Below are positions 21,355 through 32,599 of a stretch of DNA of 64,000 bases, piece after piece; within the stretch, counting starts at the first letter, position 1; each line of letters starts with the position of its first letter. Location: NCBI RefSeq assembly GCF_000219625.1, contig NC_018202.1, forward strand, positions 496,001 to 560,000, written 5' to 3'. Source of the stretch: Zymoseptoria tritici IPO323. Its lineage: Eukaryota > Ascomycota > Dothideomycetes > Mycosphaerellales > Mycosphaerellaceae. A program made the translations under genes and the position numbers. The notes below the pieces were generated by a model. It had not been told where the DNA came from. It ran no database searches and was given only the letters and a program-made list of their open reading frames with translations.

Positions 21355-22505
21355 ATGCACGATCCCGCACCCTCGATCGCAAATAGTCATCCATACGACA
21401 GTTTTCCTGTTGGGAAACCGAGGAGCATAGACGAAGGCGGCATGGGCAGGATCGAGTCAAACGAACATGAAGATAAGGATCGAAGGGAATGGCCGACGAT
21501 GGAGCATGGGAACTCTGTGCCAAGTCAAAGCACCGGGCGGCAGAGGAGAGTGTTCAGCTGCGGTGAGAGTCGAGGTTTGAGGCGGCAAAAGAAAGTACCG
21601 GTGCTGCGAGGGATATGCGAGGCCGACGGTCACCCATTCCTCACGCCGCTCCATCTGGCGGCGCCGGATGAGCTGCTTCGTCTACCCTCTTGCCTCGAGC
21701 ATTTCTTTCTACGATCTTATAATCAGCGATTCTTCCTTGCTCCATCCCTATCGCAACATCGGATTCTTCGAAGCGACGCTTTGATCGGCCACATGTTTCA
21801 AACGGACCTCTGTCCACTGGTGCCTAAGACACGGACCACACTCTTTCACGCACTCCTGGGATGCCTCTGGGATATGGCAGCTACCTCAGCGTGATTACTG
21901 ACCTGCTCCCAACAGCGATCAGACTGTTCCAATTCTTGATGGACAAGTAGATGCCAAAGAATGGCATTGCGCTTGCTAGCTTCATCATGGAGTCAAAATT
22001 GCTGAAACGACCTGTTCTATGATCTGTCATCTGCCAGTTCTCGATCCCTCACACCTCTATCGGCTACTCTCGTAGCGATAATGCAGCTGACCATGACACC
22101 TGCATGACCGCTCTCGCAGCAGGATTCCACTTCGACGCCATCAAGCGACGTCGGCACTGTGCCGGCCATATCCTTATCCTCGTGGCCGCGGCCAAGGTCC
22201 TCATAGTTGGATGCACTGGCGACGACGATGCGGACGTGCTCGAGCTGGAGCTGAATCGAGATGGCAAGAAAGAGCGTGAATCACTCCTCACGTATGCCGA
22301 GAAGCTCAGTGCTTCAGTTAAGCAGACATTCTATAGACAACCATCCCTCCAGCTATCTATAGCAATGATGGCATCCGATGCGCTACACCGGATGTGGACT
22401 GTGAAGAGAAAAATGGCAATTCGAGGACGAGGGGCCTGCTGTGGAGGTCCGAGAGAAAGGACAACAACAAAGGAAGACATTGTTCTAGTGTCTGGTGTTG
22501 TGTAA
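21355..22505 (+). pseudogene. Decayed gene, possible divergent Ulp1/C48-like protein
   Basis: The first part (21355-21894) reads LHLAAPDELLRLPSCLEHFF and GHMFQTDLCPLVPKTRTTLF. Then a second frame opens at about 21843 and runs to 22505 with one TAG and one TGA. It reads TAIRLFQFLMDK, ESKLLKRPVL, then SDNAADHDTCMTALAAG and a long helical part (ESLLTYAEKLSASVKQTF). The order LLK-R-P-V, then D-x-C followed by a small hydrophobic helix, parallels the remnant at 0.8-1.7 kb, and more weakly the C48-like gene at 61-62.8 kb (NCGVFTILNAA). The similarity is low, so membership in that family is a hypothesis. Confidence 0.3.
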
Positions 22506-22519
22506 ACCGCTACAAAGAT

Positions 22520-23880
22520 CTCCTGGTTCCAATGTTGAACGCGAACACTTCCTAGCCTTATCTTAAAGGAACGGAACTATACCTACGACGGTTGATCTAG
22601 CCCCAGCTCCGGCTATTCGATGAATCCACCCATCCGCTGGACTGAAGGACACCGTTGAGCACAGTCTACGAGCGAGCACGGTCTTACCTGAAGTTCCACG
22701 TCATGGAGGCATATGGACACTTCTTGATATACCGGCGGCGGAACAACCAGACAGACTGGGTGCCCGGTGACATTGCACGGAGCCAGCCTATGTCTTCCGC
22801 CGCGCACCACGGTCGAACTCCGCGACCAAATTTTGCCGGCCGCCCAAAGGACAGATGTAGCCGACCTTAGCTAATACTTCACCACAAGACATTTCTGGCC
22901 CTGAGAATGTCGTCGAGGTAATGCTTAGAGCACCCCACCGGACCTTTACTCGTCGATTGAAGTTAATTTCATTTTCACTCATTCGCGCCTGCACCACCCG
23001 CCGAACGGCCTCAACAACCATGACAGCTCAGGTCGGCGCCAACTCCCATCCATACGTTCTTGCTCGGTCCCACACAGCGTCAGGTAATGACTCTCGGCTA
23101 GGAGGGAGCCCGCTGATCCCGCTGCTTCAACTTTGGCGAGTCTTCATCGTTTTGATAACGCACACAGCTTCAGCAAATGAACGACGATGATCTCTAATCC
23201 GAGCGTTAAGGCATAGCTCATGAAGAGCTTCTACAATCTCTCTCGAATTTCCAGTCTCTAGCATCCTGAGCCGGACTTCGGATTAGTAGCCGCTGGCAGA
23301 TTGAGCGTTGCTCCCCTAGGCGCTGCAGCATAGCTGGTCGCAGCCGCACTTGCAGCATTAGATTTCTACGCGGCGAACGCAAGCCCGAAGCCGGCGAATA
23401 TGCAGAAGCATAGAGCCATACACCACAGAAGTTTCGCCCTTGTCGACGCCATAATCTCGAGTACGAGGAGTACAAAGCGCTAAGTTTCGAGAATCGCATT
23501 GCGATGCGATGCAACTCCCTACCTTCGCTATGTGTCGTCCGGCCATCCTGCTAGCTCCTTTCCTAGCACGCTATCCCAGCAGCTCTCCGCCATCTACTCT
23601 ACTCCTAGAGCTAGGAACGGAGTAAACCATCCCTTTTACTCGGCGCGGCAGCTGGACGTCTTTCTATCCCGTCCTCGACAATAAGACGCTTTAGAAGGAG
23701 AGAAGCGCGACGACAATCACTAGCAAGACCACAACAAGTTACGGAGTCTGCGATACCCGGCGCGATGTTGAAGTCTCGCGTTAATGCCGGCGAGAGAGCG
23801 GCTCCGCCTTCAGGACGATATGGGGGCTGAATGGAAATTCTACCGTTATAAATGTTTTCCGTTATATCGTACAAGCTTGA
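22520..23880. other. No recognisable gene
   Basis: Several frames give short protein-like runs, including a minus-strand stretch near 23447-23360 that looks like a signal peptide or membrane segment (RAKLLWCMALCFCIFAGFGL), followed shortly by TAG. No domain or reliable start is visible. Confidence 0.25.
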
Positions 23881-23883
23881 TTT

Positions 23884-24423
23884 CTACTGCTTCTTCTCCT
23901 CCTTCATCGCGCGACTGAATGCGAACATCTTGCCCGCCTCTCCGGCACGACGTTTTGCTCTTCCTGACATGATCCCTTCTTCCCCGTCCACGCCTCCCAC
24001 CCCGTTCTCCTTCACATCATCTGCGTCCTCTTCTACTCGTCGAGGCGTTGCAGCTATTCTGCCGACAGGACGTTTCGTAGGAGTCGCGAACAGCATCGAT
24101 GATGCTTTCTTCGGTGTCGGTGTCGGACGGGGAAGTCGGGAGGGAGTCTCTAGCGCGAAGACTTGAGGACGAGGAGGAGAGGGAGAGAAGATTGGTCGCT
24201 GGGATAATGTTGCTAGCTTGCTCGGTGTTGCGACAAGGATTCTAGTAGGTCGAGACGATACAGCGCCTCGCTTCGGAGATTTGATGCGGACTTGCGAAGG
24301 GTTGGTCGCGCGCGAGGGAGTCTCGGGAATGGCTATCGCTCTTATCGCTCGCTTTCCAGGAGTCGAGATGCGAAATGGGATGGCAGGCGCGCGTTCGTTG
24401 ACTTCTCGGTTGGAGGGACTCAT
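23884..24423 (-). CDS. Ser/Thr-Pro-rich protein, possible cell-cycle-type fragment
   Basis: A continuous 179-codon minus-strand frame opens with MSPSNREVNERAPAIPFRIS. It is dense in Ser-Pro and Thr-Pro sites next to basic residues (ISTPGKRAIR, IKSPKRGAV, VATPSKLATL, FATPTKRPVGRIAATPRR), the pattern of cyclin-dependent kinase targets. It has no folded domain and ends with an Ala/Lys-rich helix (MFAFSRAMKEEKKQ). The frame shows no RIP-type stop. It may be one exon of a longer gene or a remnant of one. Disordered replication or mitosis regulators have this composition, but no specific match is claimed. Confidence 0.4.
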   Translation of the reverse strand: MSPSNREVNERAPAIPFRISTPGKRAIRAIAIPETPSRATNPSQVRIKSPKRGAVSSRPTRILVATPSKLATLSQRPIFSPSPPRPQVFALETPSRLPRPTPTPKKASSMLFATPTKRPVGRIAATPRRVEEDADDVKENGVGGVDGEEGIMSGRAKRRAGEAGKMFAFSRAMKEEKKQ

Positions 24424-24429
24424 TGTGAT

Positions 24430-26967
24430 TTTGAGATCTTGCTGGGTATTCAGAGGTGGTCGTACGAGCTACATAGGAGCAGAGTGGCACAGGGTTCGAT
24501 AGTTGGAGAAGTACCGGCCTTGAGACTTGCGCTAGGAGTACTATAGCAACAGGCGTCGGCGTCCAGGACGTGTCCCGTTCCTCCTTCGTACGCTGGCGCA
24601 GAGTCCCTCGCGCTTGTCCGTTTCTCGAGCATCTATGCCGAGGAACGCTGAAACAACAGAGATCCTTCTCCTATTGCTGCACACCCAGCACCTAGCGCTC
24701 TAGGTCTTCTTTTTCGCAACGACTGCACCTTGCGCCGACATACGTCTGGTTGCCCAGAATCATTTCTCTGGAGCAAACAACGTGCAAAGCAATGCGGCTT
24801 CTAATACGGATGTCGTCGACTCCCTCTCCTGTTCAAGTCTACCTCCCTCATGGTCCTATTAAGATGCCGAGAAAGCCTGGAGGACTTACCGATCACTGGA
24901 AGTCGTGCATTCGACTGTCTGCGCTATTTCCGACACACATCATTTAGAACAACTACGATGCCCATCGCCCAATCTATAGAGTGACCAATTCGACGATCTG
25001 GCTTCTGCTCGAGGGAGGTGTGGAGGTCAATAGCAAGGTGTGCAGTGGTCGCCAGCTTCAGCGACTGCCTACGGAGATATCCTTCGCTAGGAAGAAGTGA
25101 AAACGAAGAAGTAAAGAGTGCCCACCACGTCAAGTCTTGCAGTGACTGGCCCAGCATCTCACAATATTCTGGCTTACGTCTCCAAGCAAGGACATATCGT
25201 TCAAGGCCGCTCTGGTGTGTTTCCCACGAGATCCGAGCTGCTTGTCGTACGCAGTCAGCGATTCCAAGACATCGCCCTTGTCTTCGGAGGTTGGATGCGC
25301 CACCTTGCGCCCACCATCATCTCAGAGATCGTCCAAGACTTCGCTATAAGCAAGCTCTGACGAGGGCACGCCACTCCGCTGTTGAATCATTCGACATCTC
25401 GTACCGCAATCAGAAGATCACTCGTTTTTTCCGTCTTCCACTGCGCATCTCCTGCTGAACGAGACCACGCTGGAGCACTGAGCGGGGCTCGCTTGGACGT
25501 GGATGGATTGTTATTGACAGACCTTGGCCAATCTCTCTCCTGGACATAGGCTCCACACGGACGCCAGCACCGGGCGGATGGCGGAAAATTAGCCGTCGGT
25601 CGAGTGGCTCTGAAACATCGATATGGTCGCATCGAAGGACCAACTTCAAGAAGTCGAACTTTGCTGCATCAGTCGGGGAAGAAGTTAAAAGGTGTTTCTC
25701 GCGCTTTCATTGCCCTGGCCACGCTCTGATTCCTCAGCTCGGTGATGCTACAGCAGTGTGCAGCACCGACAAGATACCACCTTCCCTTCACGACACAACC
25801 CAACAACCTCGCTGGCGCTTCCGCCCACCTATTGGACCCACGACACACGCCTTTCCAACAGGTCCAGCAAGCCAATATGCAGGTCGTGCATGCCGACAGT
25901 CCGCCAGTAGACTCCCTCCAATCTCTCACTCGCTCCGCAACGGCACTCCAGCGAACCGGATCCACGGACAACTCCATCACAGATGCCTTGAAACCCGCTA
26001 CACCGCAACGCGACATCTCACTGACGTTCAGCAACGTGGCGCAGCCTCCGTGACCTCGAGTTTCATCGGCCACGGGAGGTCGTTGTTCGGTGGGAAGAAG
26101 GCGGCGGGGGTTGCTTGGCGGTGGGAGGGAGGCGCGGGCGTGGACAGTTCGGTGTTGATGACTGACTGCGTTTTCGCTGTTGAAGAGGAAGCGGAGTGGG
26201 TTGGATGATACGCCAAGAGGATGATTGGGCTGATTGGGATTTGATTGATTGGGCGGTACTTGGGTATTGTCGACTATGGCGGGTGATGGCGTTGTACGAT
26301 CATGACACCGGCGTCAAGAACAGTCCAAGAGACGAAGGCCCTGGCCGATCAACGCACGCTTCGAGGAGCTCGCTAATAATCCATTCAGCGGGAAAGCATT
26401 CTCGTTCCGCATCGAAGATTGGTCTTCACGGATGATCCGAGAGCGAGATGAGCATGCGATGGAGTGTTGGAGATGATTTAGCGGCCAGCGCCAATGCGAC
26501 CTGCACTGTGGCTTCGCAAGCAACAAAGAGTGCAGTCGAGTCTTGGCTTGTCAAGAGTCATGCGCTATGTGGCCTTGCACGCGGTGATTGCGCGGACAAT
26601 ACCCGTGAATGTCATCACTTTTAGCGCTGCAGTCGTCCCGTCCGTCGAATTTGGTACAGACGAAGGTAGAGTAGCAGGCCGAGGTGCGTGCCTGCGAGAC
26701 GAGCGAGATAGTAGATCCCACTCCCCCATTGCGGTAACTGCGTTTTGGTCGAGTGGAGGAGACATGTCTTTCTCGTTGCCAACGCTAGGAGCCAGAGAAT
26801 CGTATCGCGCTATCAGATCGTCTAGTTCAGCGATGTCCAACCAGCGACAGTAGGTGCCCACGGGGACCAGTCTTGATCCCTAGGCGAGTACATGGTCATC
26901 TCTAGGTAGTCTTTGTGGGCTCGTAAGCTCTGTACACGAGGATCCTCCTAACTGCGACTGCGGGTGG
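24430..26967. other. No recognisable gene; mixed decayed sequence
   Basis: Protein-like pieces appear on both strands, such as plus 25238-25360 (RFQDIALVFGGWMRHLAPTI) and minus 26861-26565 (WLDIAELDDLIARYDSLAPS), but frames change often and nothing is recognised. The interval is not TA-rich, so it is decayed without strong RIP. It ends at the hAT target site. Confidence 0.25.
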
Positions 26968-26975
26968 GTGGTGCT

Positions 26976-29899
26976 TAGTAAGCTTGTTAGCATAGATTGG
27001 CATAGTATAACCCCCCCTGCCAATGCTAGCTATTAGTGTTATTAGTATGCCATTAGCATGCCAGTCCAAATAAGGTATTCTAATAAGAGCTAGAAGGTAG
27101 TGTTGTAAATAGTAGATGAATTAAACGGCTCTATTAACTATTAACCTTACCCTAACTCTATAAGTCTACCTCCGTCGATACGAATAAGTGTTAGAAGGAC
27201 TGTTGCTAGCGCTGTTGCTTAAGATTAGCCTTAACATCGTCTACATTATTAAAGGCTAGTGTTATAATACTAGCTCTCTTCTTAACCGGTAGACTAAATG
27301 TACTACGAAGGAAGGTATAGGCTTTAATAATGTCGCCGCTAAGCTATAAACGACGGTAGGTTATTATGTCTCTACTAGCGCTAAAGGACCTCTTAGGGTT
27401 GTCGCTTATTAAGGGGATTAAGAGGTAGTCGAATGCTATACGTAAGAGGTTTAGCTATTATTGTCGACGGTAGTACTAGTATTATAAGTAATCGAACGTA
27501 GGAATAGCCTTGTTGTATTTACCGCTTATCTACTAAGGGTCTAGCAATAGATTAGTCGTTAGATACTCCTTAAGCTCGTCGACGAGGGTAGTAGAAGGCT
27601 AGTAAGTTGTCTTAAGCCGCTTAAATTTACGTAGACGGCTATCTATACTATCCTTAGTTAGCACTATAGGTGTTGTTGTATATAATAGAGTAGCGGTTAC
27701 ACCCTTATATTCGCTCTAGAGCTCTAGTACTTACTTATAAACTATATCGCTCTATCTAGCCTACTCCGGCTATTACTATTAACTATTAAACTACTACTTC
27801 TTTATTAAAGGGTTAAGGTAGACAGCGGTAAAGAGTATTAGTGTCTTGTTATATAGGGTGTAGTACTTCTTAGTCTTCTTCTACGCGTAGTTATAGTAGC
27901 CTAAGATATATTCGAAGGACTTGTCGTAGACTAGCTCCTCTACAAACTCGGTCTTAAAGTTGTCGATAGTGTCTAGGATAAAGCTAATAGTCGGATACTA
28001 GTCGAATAGGTTGCGCTAATTGCCTTACGAGTCTATAGTAGCTACCTCGAACGTCTTAAGGGCATCGTAAATGCGATCGAGCTACTTCTATTACTATAGC
28101 TTTAGCCGGTTGTCCTTAAGAGCCTTCTCCTACTTATGTTCCTTTAGCTAGCCCTTTATAAACCTCTTAATCCTCTCTTATAGCTCGAGAGCCCTCGTAA
28201 TTATGTAGTAGGTAGAGTTCTAGCGTATGTCGTTATCTTAGATAAGCTAAGAAGGTAGTTAGTAAGGTATTAAGGAAGGTGTAAGAAATAAGGTTAAAGA
28301 TTAAGGGTTACGGGAAGCGCGGCAGCGGAAAGTCCCTTATACGGGCCGCGTACGGGGGCTAATTATAAATTCGGAAATTAGCTAGTATAGCGTTATTTTA
28401 GAAACTTACCTTTAGCTTGTCGAATTGCTCTAAAACTCTACTAACAACAACACCTACGAATCGCTTAATCCTCTACGGTAATCCTCGAATAAACCGCACC
28501 GTATTATATAGTATACTAACCGGCCCTTTCTCGCTCTAGAATGCCTCTACTACGTCGACCGCGCCCTTCTTAACCTTAGCCTCGAGAGCCGCTAACGCCT
28601 TACTAGCTCTAGCGCCGAGCAACAACGCCCTCGTATATAGATTCGTAACGTAGCTAAGGTAGCGTAGTCTATAAGTAGTCCGCTATACGGCGGTCTATCC
28701 TAGGTAGAGCTACTTAAGAAGAAGGTCGATTATAGTATCGTTAGTACTAATATTATCGCACATAAAGTATCCGAGCCGCTTTTAAAGGCTATATTCCTCG
28801 ATAACTTCTATAAGAGCGGCCGCCTCGTTCTTAGCTAACTTCGTACTATAGGTCCTTCTAAAGGCTAGTAGCCTCGTTCTACGGTTACCTCTACTATCGA
28901 CGAAGTAAGCGAAGACGCTAAGGATCGAGTAGTTATTTAGCGAGGTCTAGCTATCGAACGAGAGATATATATTACTAATCGAGTCCCTTAGCTCTCGCTA
29001 TACCGCCGCCTTCTCCTTCGTATACGTATCTATTATCTACCCTCGAATCGTCGACGCCGTACGTAGTAAGAAAGAGCCTATTAAGGAGTTAAGGAAGGTA
29101 ATAAGATCGCGGAAGTACTAGTTCTCGACTATTCGGAAGGCGACATAGTAATATACTATCTAGCGAACGAGGAGGTCTTTAAACTTAGTAATAGTATAGT
29201 CCTTAGTAAGCTATTAATAAACTATACCGCTATCGAAGGACGACTCGATTAATCCGGTAGTACTAATAATACGCTTACTAGTAGCTCTATCGAGCTAGTG
29301 TTTATAAAGTAAGTAGTTTAAAGTACTACTATTACCGTTATTACAATATAGTAAGGTCTGCTTACCTCCGCTAACCTCGTAGTAGTAGCAATAGAAGTAC
29401 TTCTTCGAGTCTCTTAACGACAATACTAGCTTACTAGCCTTCTATATAGTAGACTTCCCTCTCCTACTCTTATTACTCGGCGTAGCTATAGCTACATAAC
29501 GAGTATATTCGACGTCCTTAATTAAGAAGGTGTCCTTATAGAGGGTTCGGTCGTAACGAGGGTTAGCGACATTAAGGGTAATGTTATCGGTTATAGGCTT
29601 CCTTCGAAGGAGCGAGAATATAGTAACGGTAAGATAGTAATAGTAATAGTAGTAATAGCAATAATAATACAATTAATAATTAACTACTAATATATACGTA
29701 GGTATAGAGTCTACTATGTTATATAATAACACCCCTTATATTAACAATACCCTTATTAGTATTAGCATCTCGACATAGCATTAGTATAGTATAACCCCCT
29801 CTACTAATACTAGCTATTAGTACTATTAGCAATGCTAATAACTAATAGCATTACTAATACTAGCTATGCTAATAATATTCTATACTAATAAGCTTACTA
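26976..29899 (-). mobile_element. hAT DNA transposon, RIP-inactivated, with 8-bp target duplication
   Basis: The left end begins TAGTAAGCTTGTTAGCATAG. The reverse complement of the right end begins TAGTAAGCTTATTAGTATAG. The element is flanked by GTGGTGCT (26968-26975) and GTAGTGCT (29900-29907), an 8-bp duplication with one G/A change, the length typical of hAT elements. The 2.9 kb between carries a minus-strand hAT transposase frame full of TAG stops. Subterminal AGCATTAG-type repeats occur near both ends (26990-27060 and 29780-29880). It sits just beyond the 3' side of the RIP-mutated gene copy at 29.9-31.5 kb. Confidence 0.85.
27200..29672 (-). pseudogene. hAT transposase, RIP-destroyed
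   Basis: Read leftwards from about 29670, the frame keeps hAT landmarks in order. The first catalytic Asp is in SFDSWTSLNNYSILSVFAYF (codon 28953-28955, Trp given as TAG). Next come GYFMCDNISTNDTIIDLLLK with the second Asp, and LRYLSYVTNLYTRALLLGA, the conserved helix before the insertion domain. An intron start, GTAAGT, lies near 28412. The C-terminal dimerisation domain reads FDYLLIPLISDNPKRSFSAS and DIITYRRL-stop-LSGDIIK (27440-27310). The N-terminal zinc finger is not clear, and a poly-Tyr stretch at 29672-29640 comes from a TAG/TAA-rich repeat. Dozens of TAG/TAA codons make it inactive. The enzyme would cut and paste the element. Confidence 0.8.
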
Positions 29900-29907
29900 G
29901 TAGTGCT

Positions 29908-31451
29908 AAAGTCTACGGATCGAATCCTCCGATACGTCGGACATAGTATGCCTAAGACCTTGCCCTATTAGCATAAACGATTATCGTGTCGCTTAGCGAA
30001 ATATGCCTTAATTCTATAGACTGCCGTAGAAATGCTTCCCGAGCGCTTATAAATTCGAAGGAAAAGGCTAGGCTCCGGAGAGAATAGGGAGCTTCCGGCG
30101 CTAGACCTACTCCGTTCCGTAAGAGTTACTACTCCGCTCGTAGCGTAATTTGTTCCGCTTCTAGTATAATTAGATAGTAAGGAAAGACCGCGGTAATACC
30201 TTAGTATATATAGTTACGATAATACGAGTAGTAACTTCTACGCCGCTTCGTACCCTCGTCGGCTAGCTCGAGTATATTGTTATTATCCTAACTATCGTCG
30301 AATCGCGTAGCCGTAGCACTCTAGTGTCCTCCTACTAAGGTATCTACTTTACTATACCCCTCTACCTCCCGCCCCTACTTCCTCTTCGTCTTCTATACCG
30401 CTCTATACTCCCGGGTAGCTAGCGGTGCTATCGTCTCTAGTAAGATGCTCGAGTAGACGTACTAAAAATAGCGGTTTATAGCCCGCCCGCCGAAGCTATA
30501 GTTTCCCTTCCGGTTCCTAAAAGCTTAGCGTATCGTGTTCGTATAGAAATATAGCTCGGATAATTTAGCGTCGTAGCGTATAAAGGATTCGGAACGCGGA
30601 TTTGTTATATGCGCCTTCGCTATCGCTAACCTCGCTGTCGGCTAGACTAACTTAATTATAGAGTTACCTACTATAGAGTATATAACCTTAAACATACCGC
30701 TAACCTCGCTGCCCGAAAGCGAAGCAAGATAATGTAGCAGACTTTTAGAAAGAGAAGTAATAGTAGATTTTAGCGTATGCGGCGGAGAGGCAATAGTAGG
30801 TATTAATATATACGGCGGAGAAGACTAGTACACTTAGCGCACCGTTCCGAGCTTCGAGCTAACGATTATCTCTCCGGACGTCTAAGGCTATAAGCTTCCT
30901 CTATTTGTTGCTCGCCTAGGATAGACCTATAATAAAGCGATACCGTACATTTTCCCTCCTCCGTATCTACTTATTCTTATTATCCTATAAGTAATCTCTT
31001 TTTAGTATCTACGAACAGGACTACTACTTATCCCGTCGGCGTTAATCGTACCTATGCTCCGTATAAACGTAGTAGCCTTACGCGGAGTCTCGACGGCGGG
31101 TTCTTACTTAATCGTAGTAGGAGAGCTAGTATCCGATAGCGCCGCTACTCCGTCGGGACGTAGGGTAGAGGTAGGTAAGACGGCGCCGGCATATAGGGTA
31201 GAGGTAGGTAAGATGTTATCGGCACGTAGTATAGAGGTAGGTAAGATGTTTTCGGTACGTAGGGTAGAGGTAGGTAAGATAGCCTCGGGAAGGACTTAAA
31301 GTATCTACCGGATAATAAATTAGTAAAGTCTATCGGGATTAGTTACCGCAACGATTAAACGTACGTATGCTATTATTATGCGCAGGTCCTTAACCTCCGC
31401 CTCTAGTGCTTCTACGCGGGTTTGTAGTTGGTGCTCGATGGATCGCTACAT
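29908..31451 (-). pseudogene. RIP-destroyed paralogue of the coiled-coil gene at 42.6-43.1 kb (family B)
   Basis: The ATG at 31449-31451 is followed by TAG (a likely CAG). The frame reads RSIEHQLQTRVEALEAEVKD, which parallels SEHEIQQLKARVKTLEDEVN of the 43-kb gene. An intron follows at the same place (GTACGT start, TACTAAT branch, GTAG end). Exon 2 then carries VLPEAILPTSTLRTENI and three more 13-residue repeats of the PTSTLR type, against PDAVSPTSTLRGDA in the paralogue. Downstream of 31000 protein-like frames broken by TAG continue to about 29950 but cannot be matched. The hAT element lies just beyond. The copy is TA-enriched throughout, so RIP acted on it as a repeat. Confidence 0.65.
31156..31292 (-). 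repeat. 39-bp tandem repeat coding for 13-residue units
   Basis: Four units of about 39 bp share the plus-strand core GGTAGAGGTAGGTAAGA. In the minus-strand gene they code for the repeated PTSTLR-(R/A/x)-(D/E/G) unit. The 43-kb paralogue has two shorter units at the same place, so the repeat number differs between the two copies. Confidence 0.8.
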
Positions 31452-31510
31452 ATTTGTTTGTTTGTTTAAATGGTCGAAAGTTGAAAGTCGTTGGAAAAAG
31501 TTCGGAATGG

Positions 31511-31540
31511 GGAGACGCGCCTGCACGCGTCTACGTCACT
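31511..31540 (-). promoter_or_regulatory. Conserved promoter block (ACGCGT and ACGTCA motifs)
   Basis: GGAGACGCGCCTGCACGCGT followed by CTACGTCACT lies 60-90 bases upstream of the ATG at 31451. The same block (GGAGACGCGT, TGCACGCGT, CGTCACT) lies upstream of the paralogous gene at 43127. ACGCGT is the MluI-box bound by MBF-type factors in yeasts. TGACGTCA is the CRE/ATF site, and only a half is kept here. Confidence 0.5.
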
Positions 31541-32230
31541 ACCCCGCTTTTTTTTATCAACTCAGCTCTCTTTGCAGCGGGTGCTTAAGAAGGCCTCCCC
31601 GTCTCTGCTGACTCTCAAGTGACTTTCACTGCTAGTCTGGACTCCTGCCATTTCCCAGCCCAGCCTTTTACCTGATCAGAAAATCACATCTTTGCGCATT
31701 CATTCCTGGGTTTTTCCGTGACTCAGCCGTGAGAGCGAGGCGATTGTATCTATGCCGATAATCCTACTTTTGCGAGTATTCGGTAAGGCGGTAAGGCGGT
31801 GTGGTCGTGGGGTGAAGCTGGTGGCCGTGCAGCTAGCGATCGAGAAGTCGCGAATCCGTCGCAGTCTGAAGAAGCTGCGGTTGAGTGGCCATGCGGTCGT
31901 GCGTATGAGGCACGAGGAGTCGTGGATCCAGCGCAGTCGTCAAGGAGCTGCGGACGTCGGTGAAGATGGGATCCAGCGCAGTCGTGCAGGAGCTGCGGTC
32001 GAGAGACGTGGTATTCAGGGCAGTCGTTGAAGGAGCTACGGATGGCGGTAAATCTGGCAGTTGGTAGAACAGATGTGGCTGCTGTCGGTGTTAAAGTCAG
32101 GGGATGCGTCGTCCTGAAGGATGCCGAGGACCCTCCGTAAGCACGTGAAACTAATGTTGCCGGAATGCGGTCTTGCGAGGCTCTCTAGATCGCGCAGACA
32201 GTCGCAAGCGAAAGTAAGTATCGCGATTAC
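31541..32230. other. No gene recognised; about 57-bp repeats
   Basis: Between about 31850 and 32030 a unit containing GGATCCAGCGCAGTCGT and GGAGCTGCGG recurs about three times. The frames are Arg-rich and look spurious. Nothing else is recognised. Confidence 0.3.
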
Positions 32231-32234
32231 CTCT

Positions 32235-32582
32235 AGCGTAGGCTTCTTCGGAAGGACAAGAGATGGATGTCCAATTAATAGCTTCGTCGGAAGCGATCGA
32301 TGATCGTATCGTAAGTCTGCGGCTTCGTAGACCGTCGAGAAGGTACCTTCGCTAATGCGGTTGATTAGTCGATATCGTTAGCTAATGTTCTTAAAGGTCT
32401 GCTCCTAGTGGTCTATAGCGTGGAGCACGGAGTCGTCGATGTCTCCCTGCTCGTCGTCGGACATAGTACCACTACTTTCGTCCGAGTTCTACTTCCTCGG
32501 TGTCGTCTAGTCGTCCTTTCGCGAAACCTTCGTCTTCGTGTACTACTACAGTCTTATGCGAGCGCCGTGTAGGGAGCGCCAT
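32235..32582 (-). pseudogene. CDC7: CDC7-type (DDK) protein kinase, N-terminal fragment
   Basis: The minus strand starts MALPTRRSHKTVVVHEDEGF at 32582. After one frameshift it reads DDEQGDIDDSVLHAIDH, TAG, EQTFKNIS, TAA, RYRLINRISEGTFSTVYEA, ADLRYDH. The last part is the glycine-rich loop of kinases of the Cdc7/Hsk1 group, which typically read YRLI-x-RIGEGTFSTVYKA-x-DL-x-YD after an acidic lead (established family knowledge). The invariant glycine of RIGEG is Ser here, and the ATP-binding lysine segment that should follow is not found. The stops TAG and TAA fit Gln/Trp codons changed by RIP. In a working gene the product, with Dbf4, fires replication origins. This is a broken partial duplicate, and the functional gene must lie elsewhere. 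Confidence 0.65.
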
Positions 32583-32599
32583 AAATTGTAGAGGAGAAT

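Noticed and set aside
23360..23447. Possible secreted effector with signal peptide
   Set aside because: Only a hydrophobic stretch followed by a stop. Too short to support a gene.
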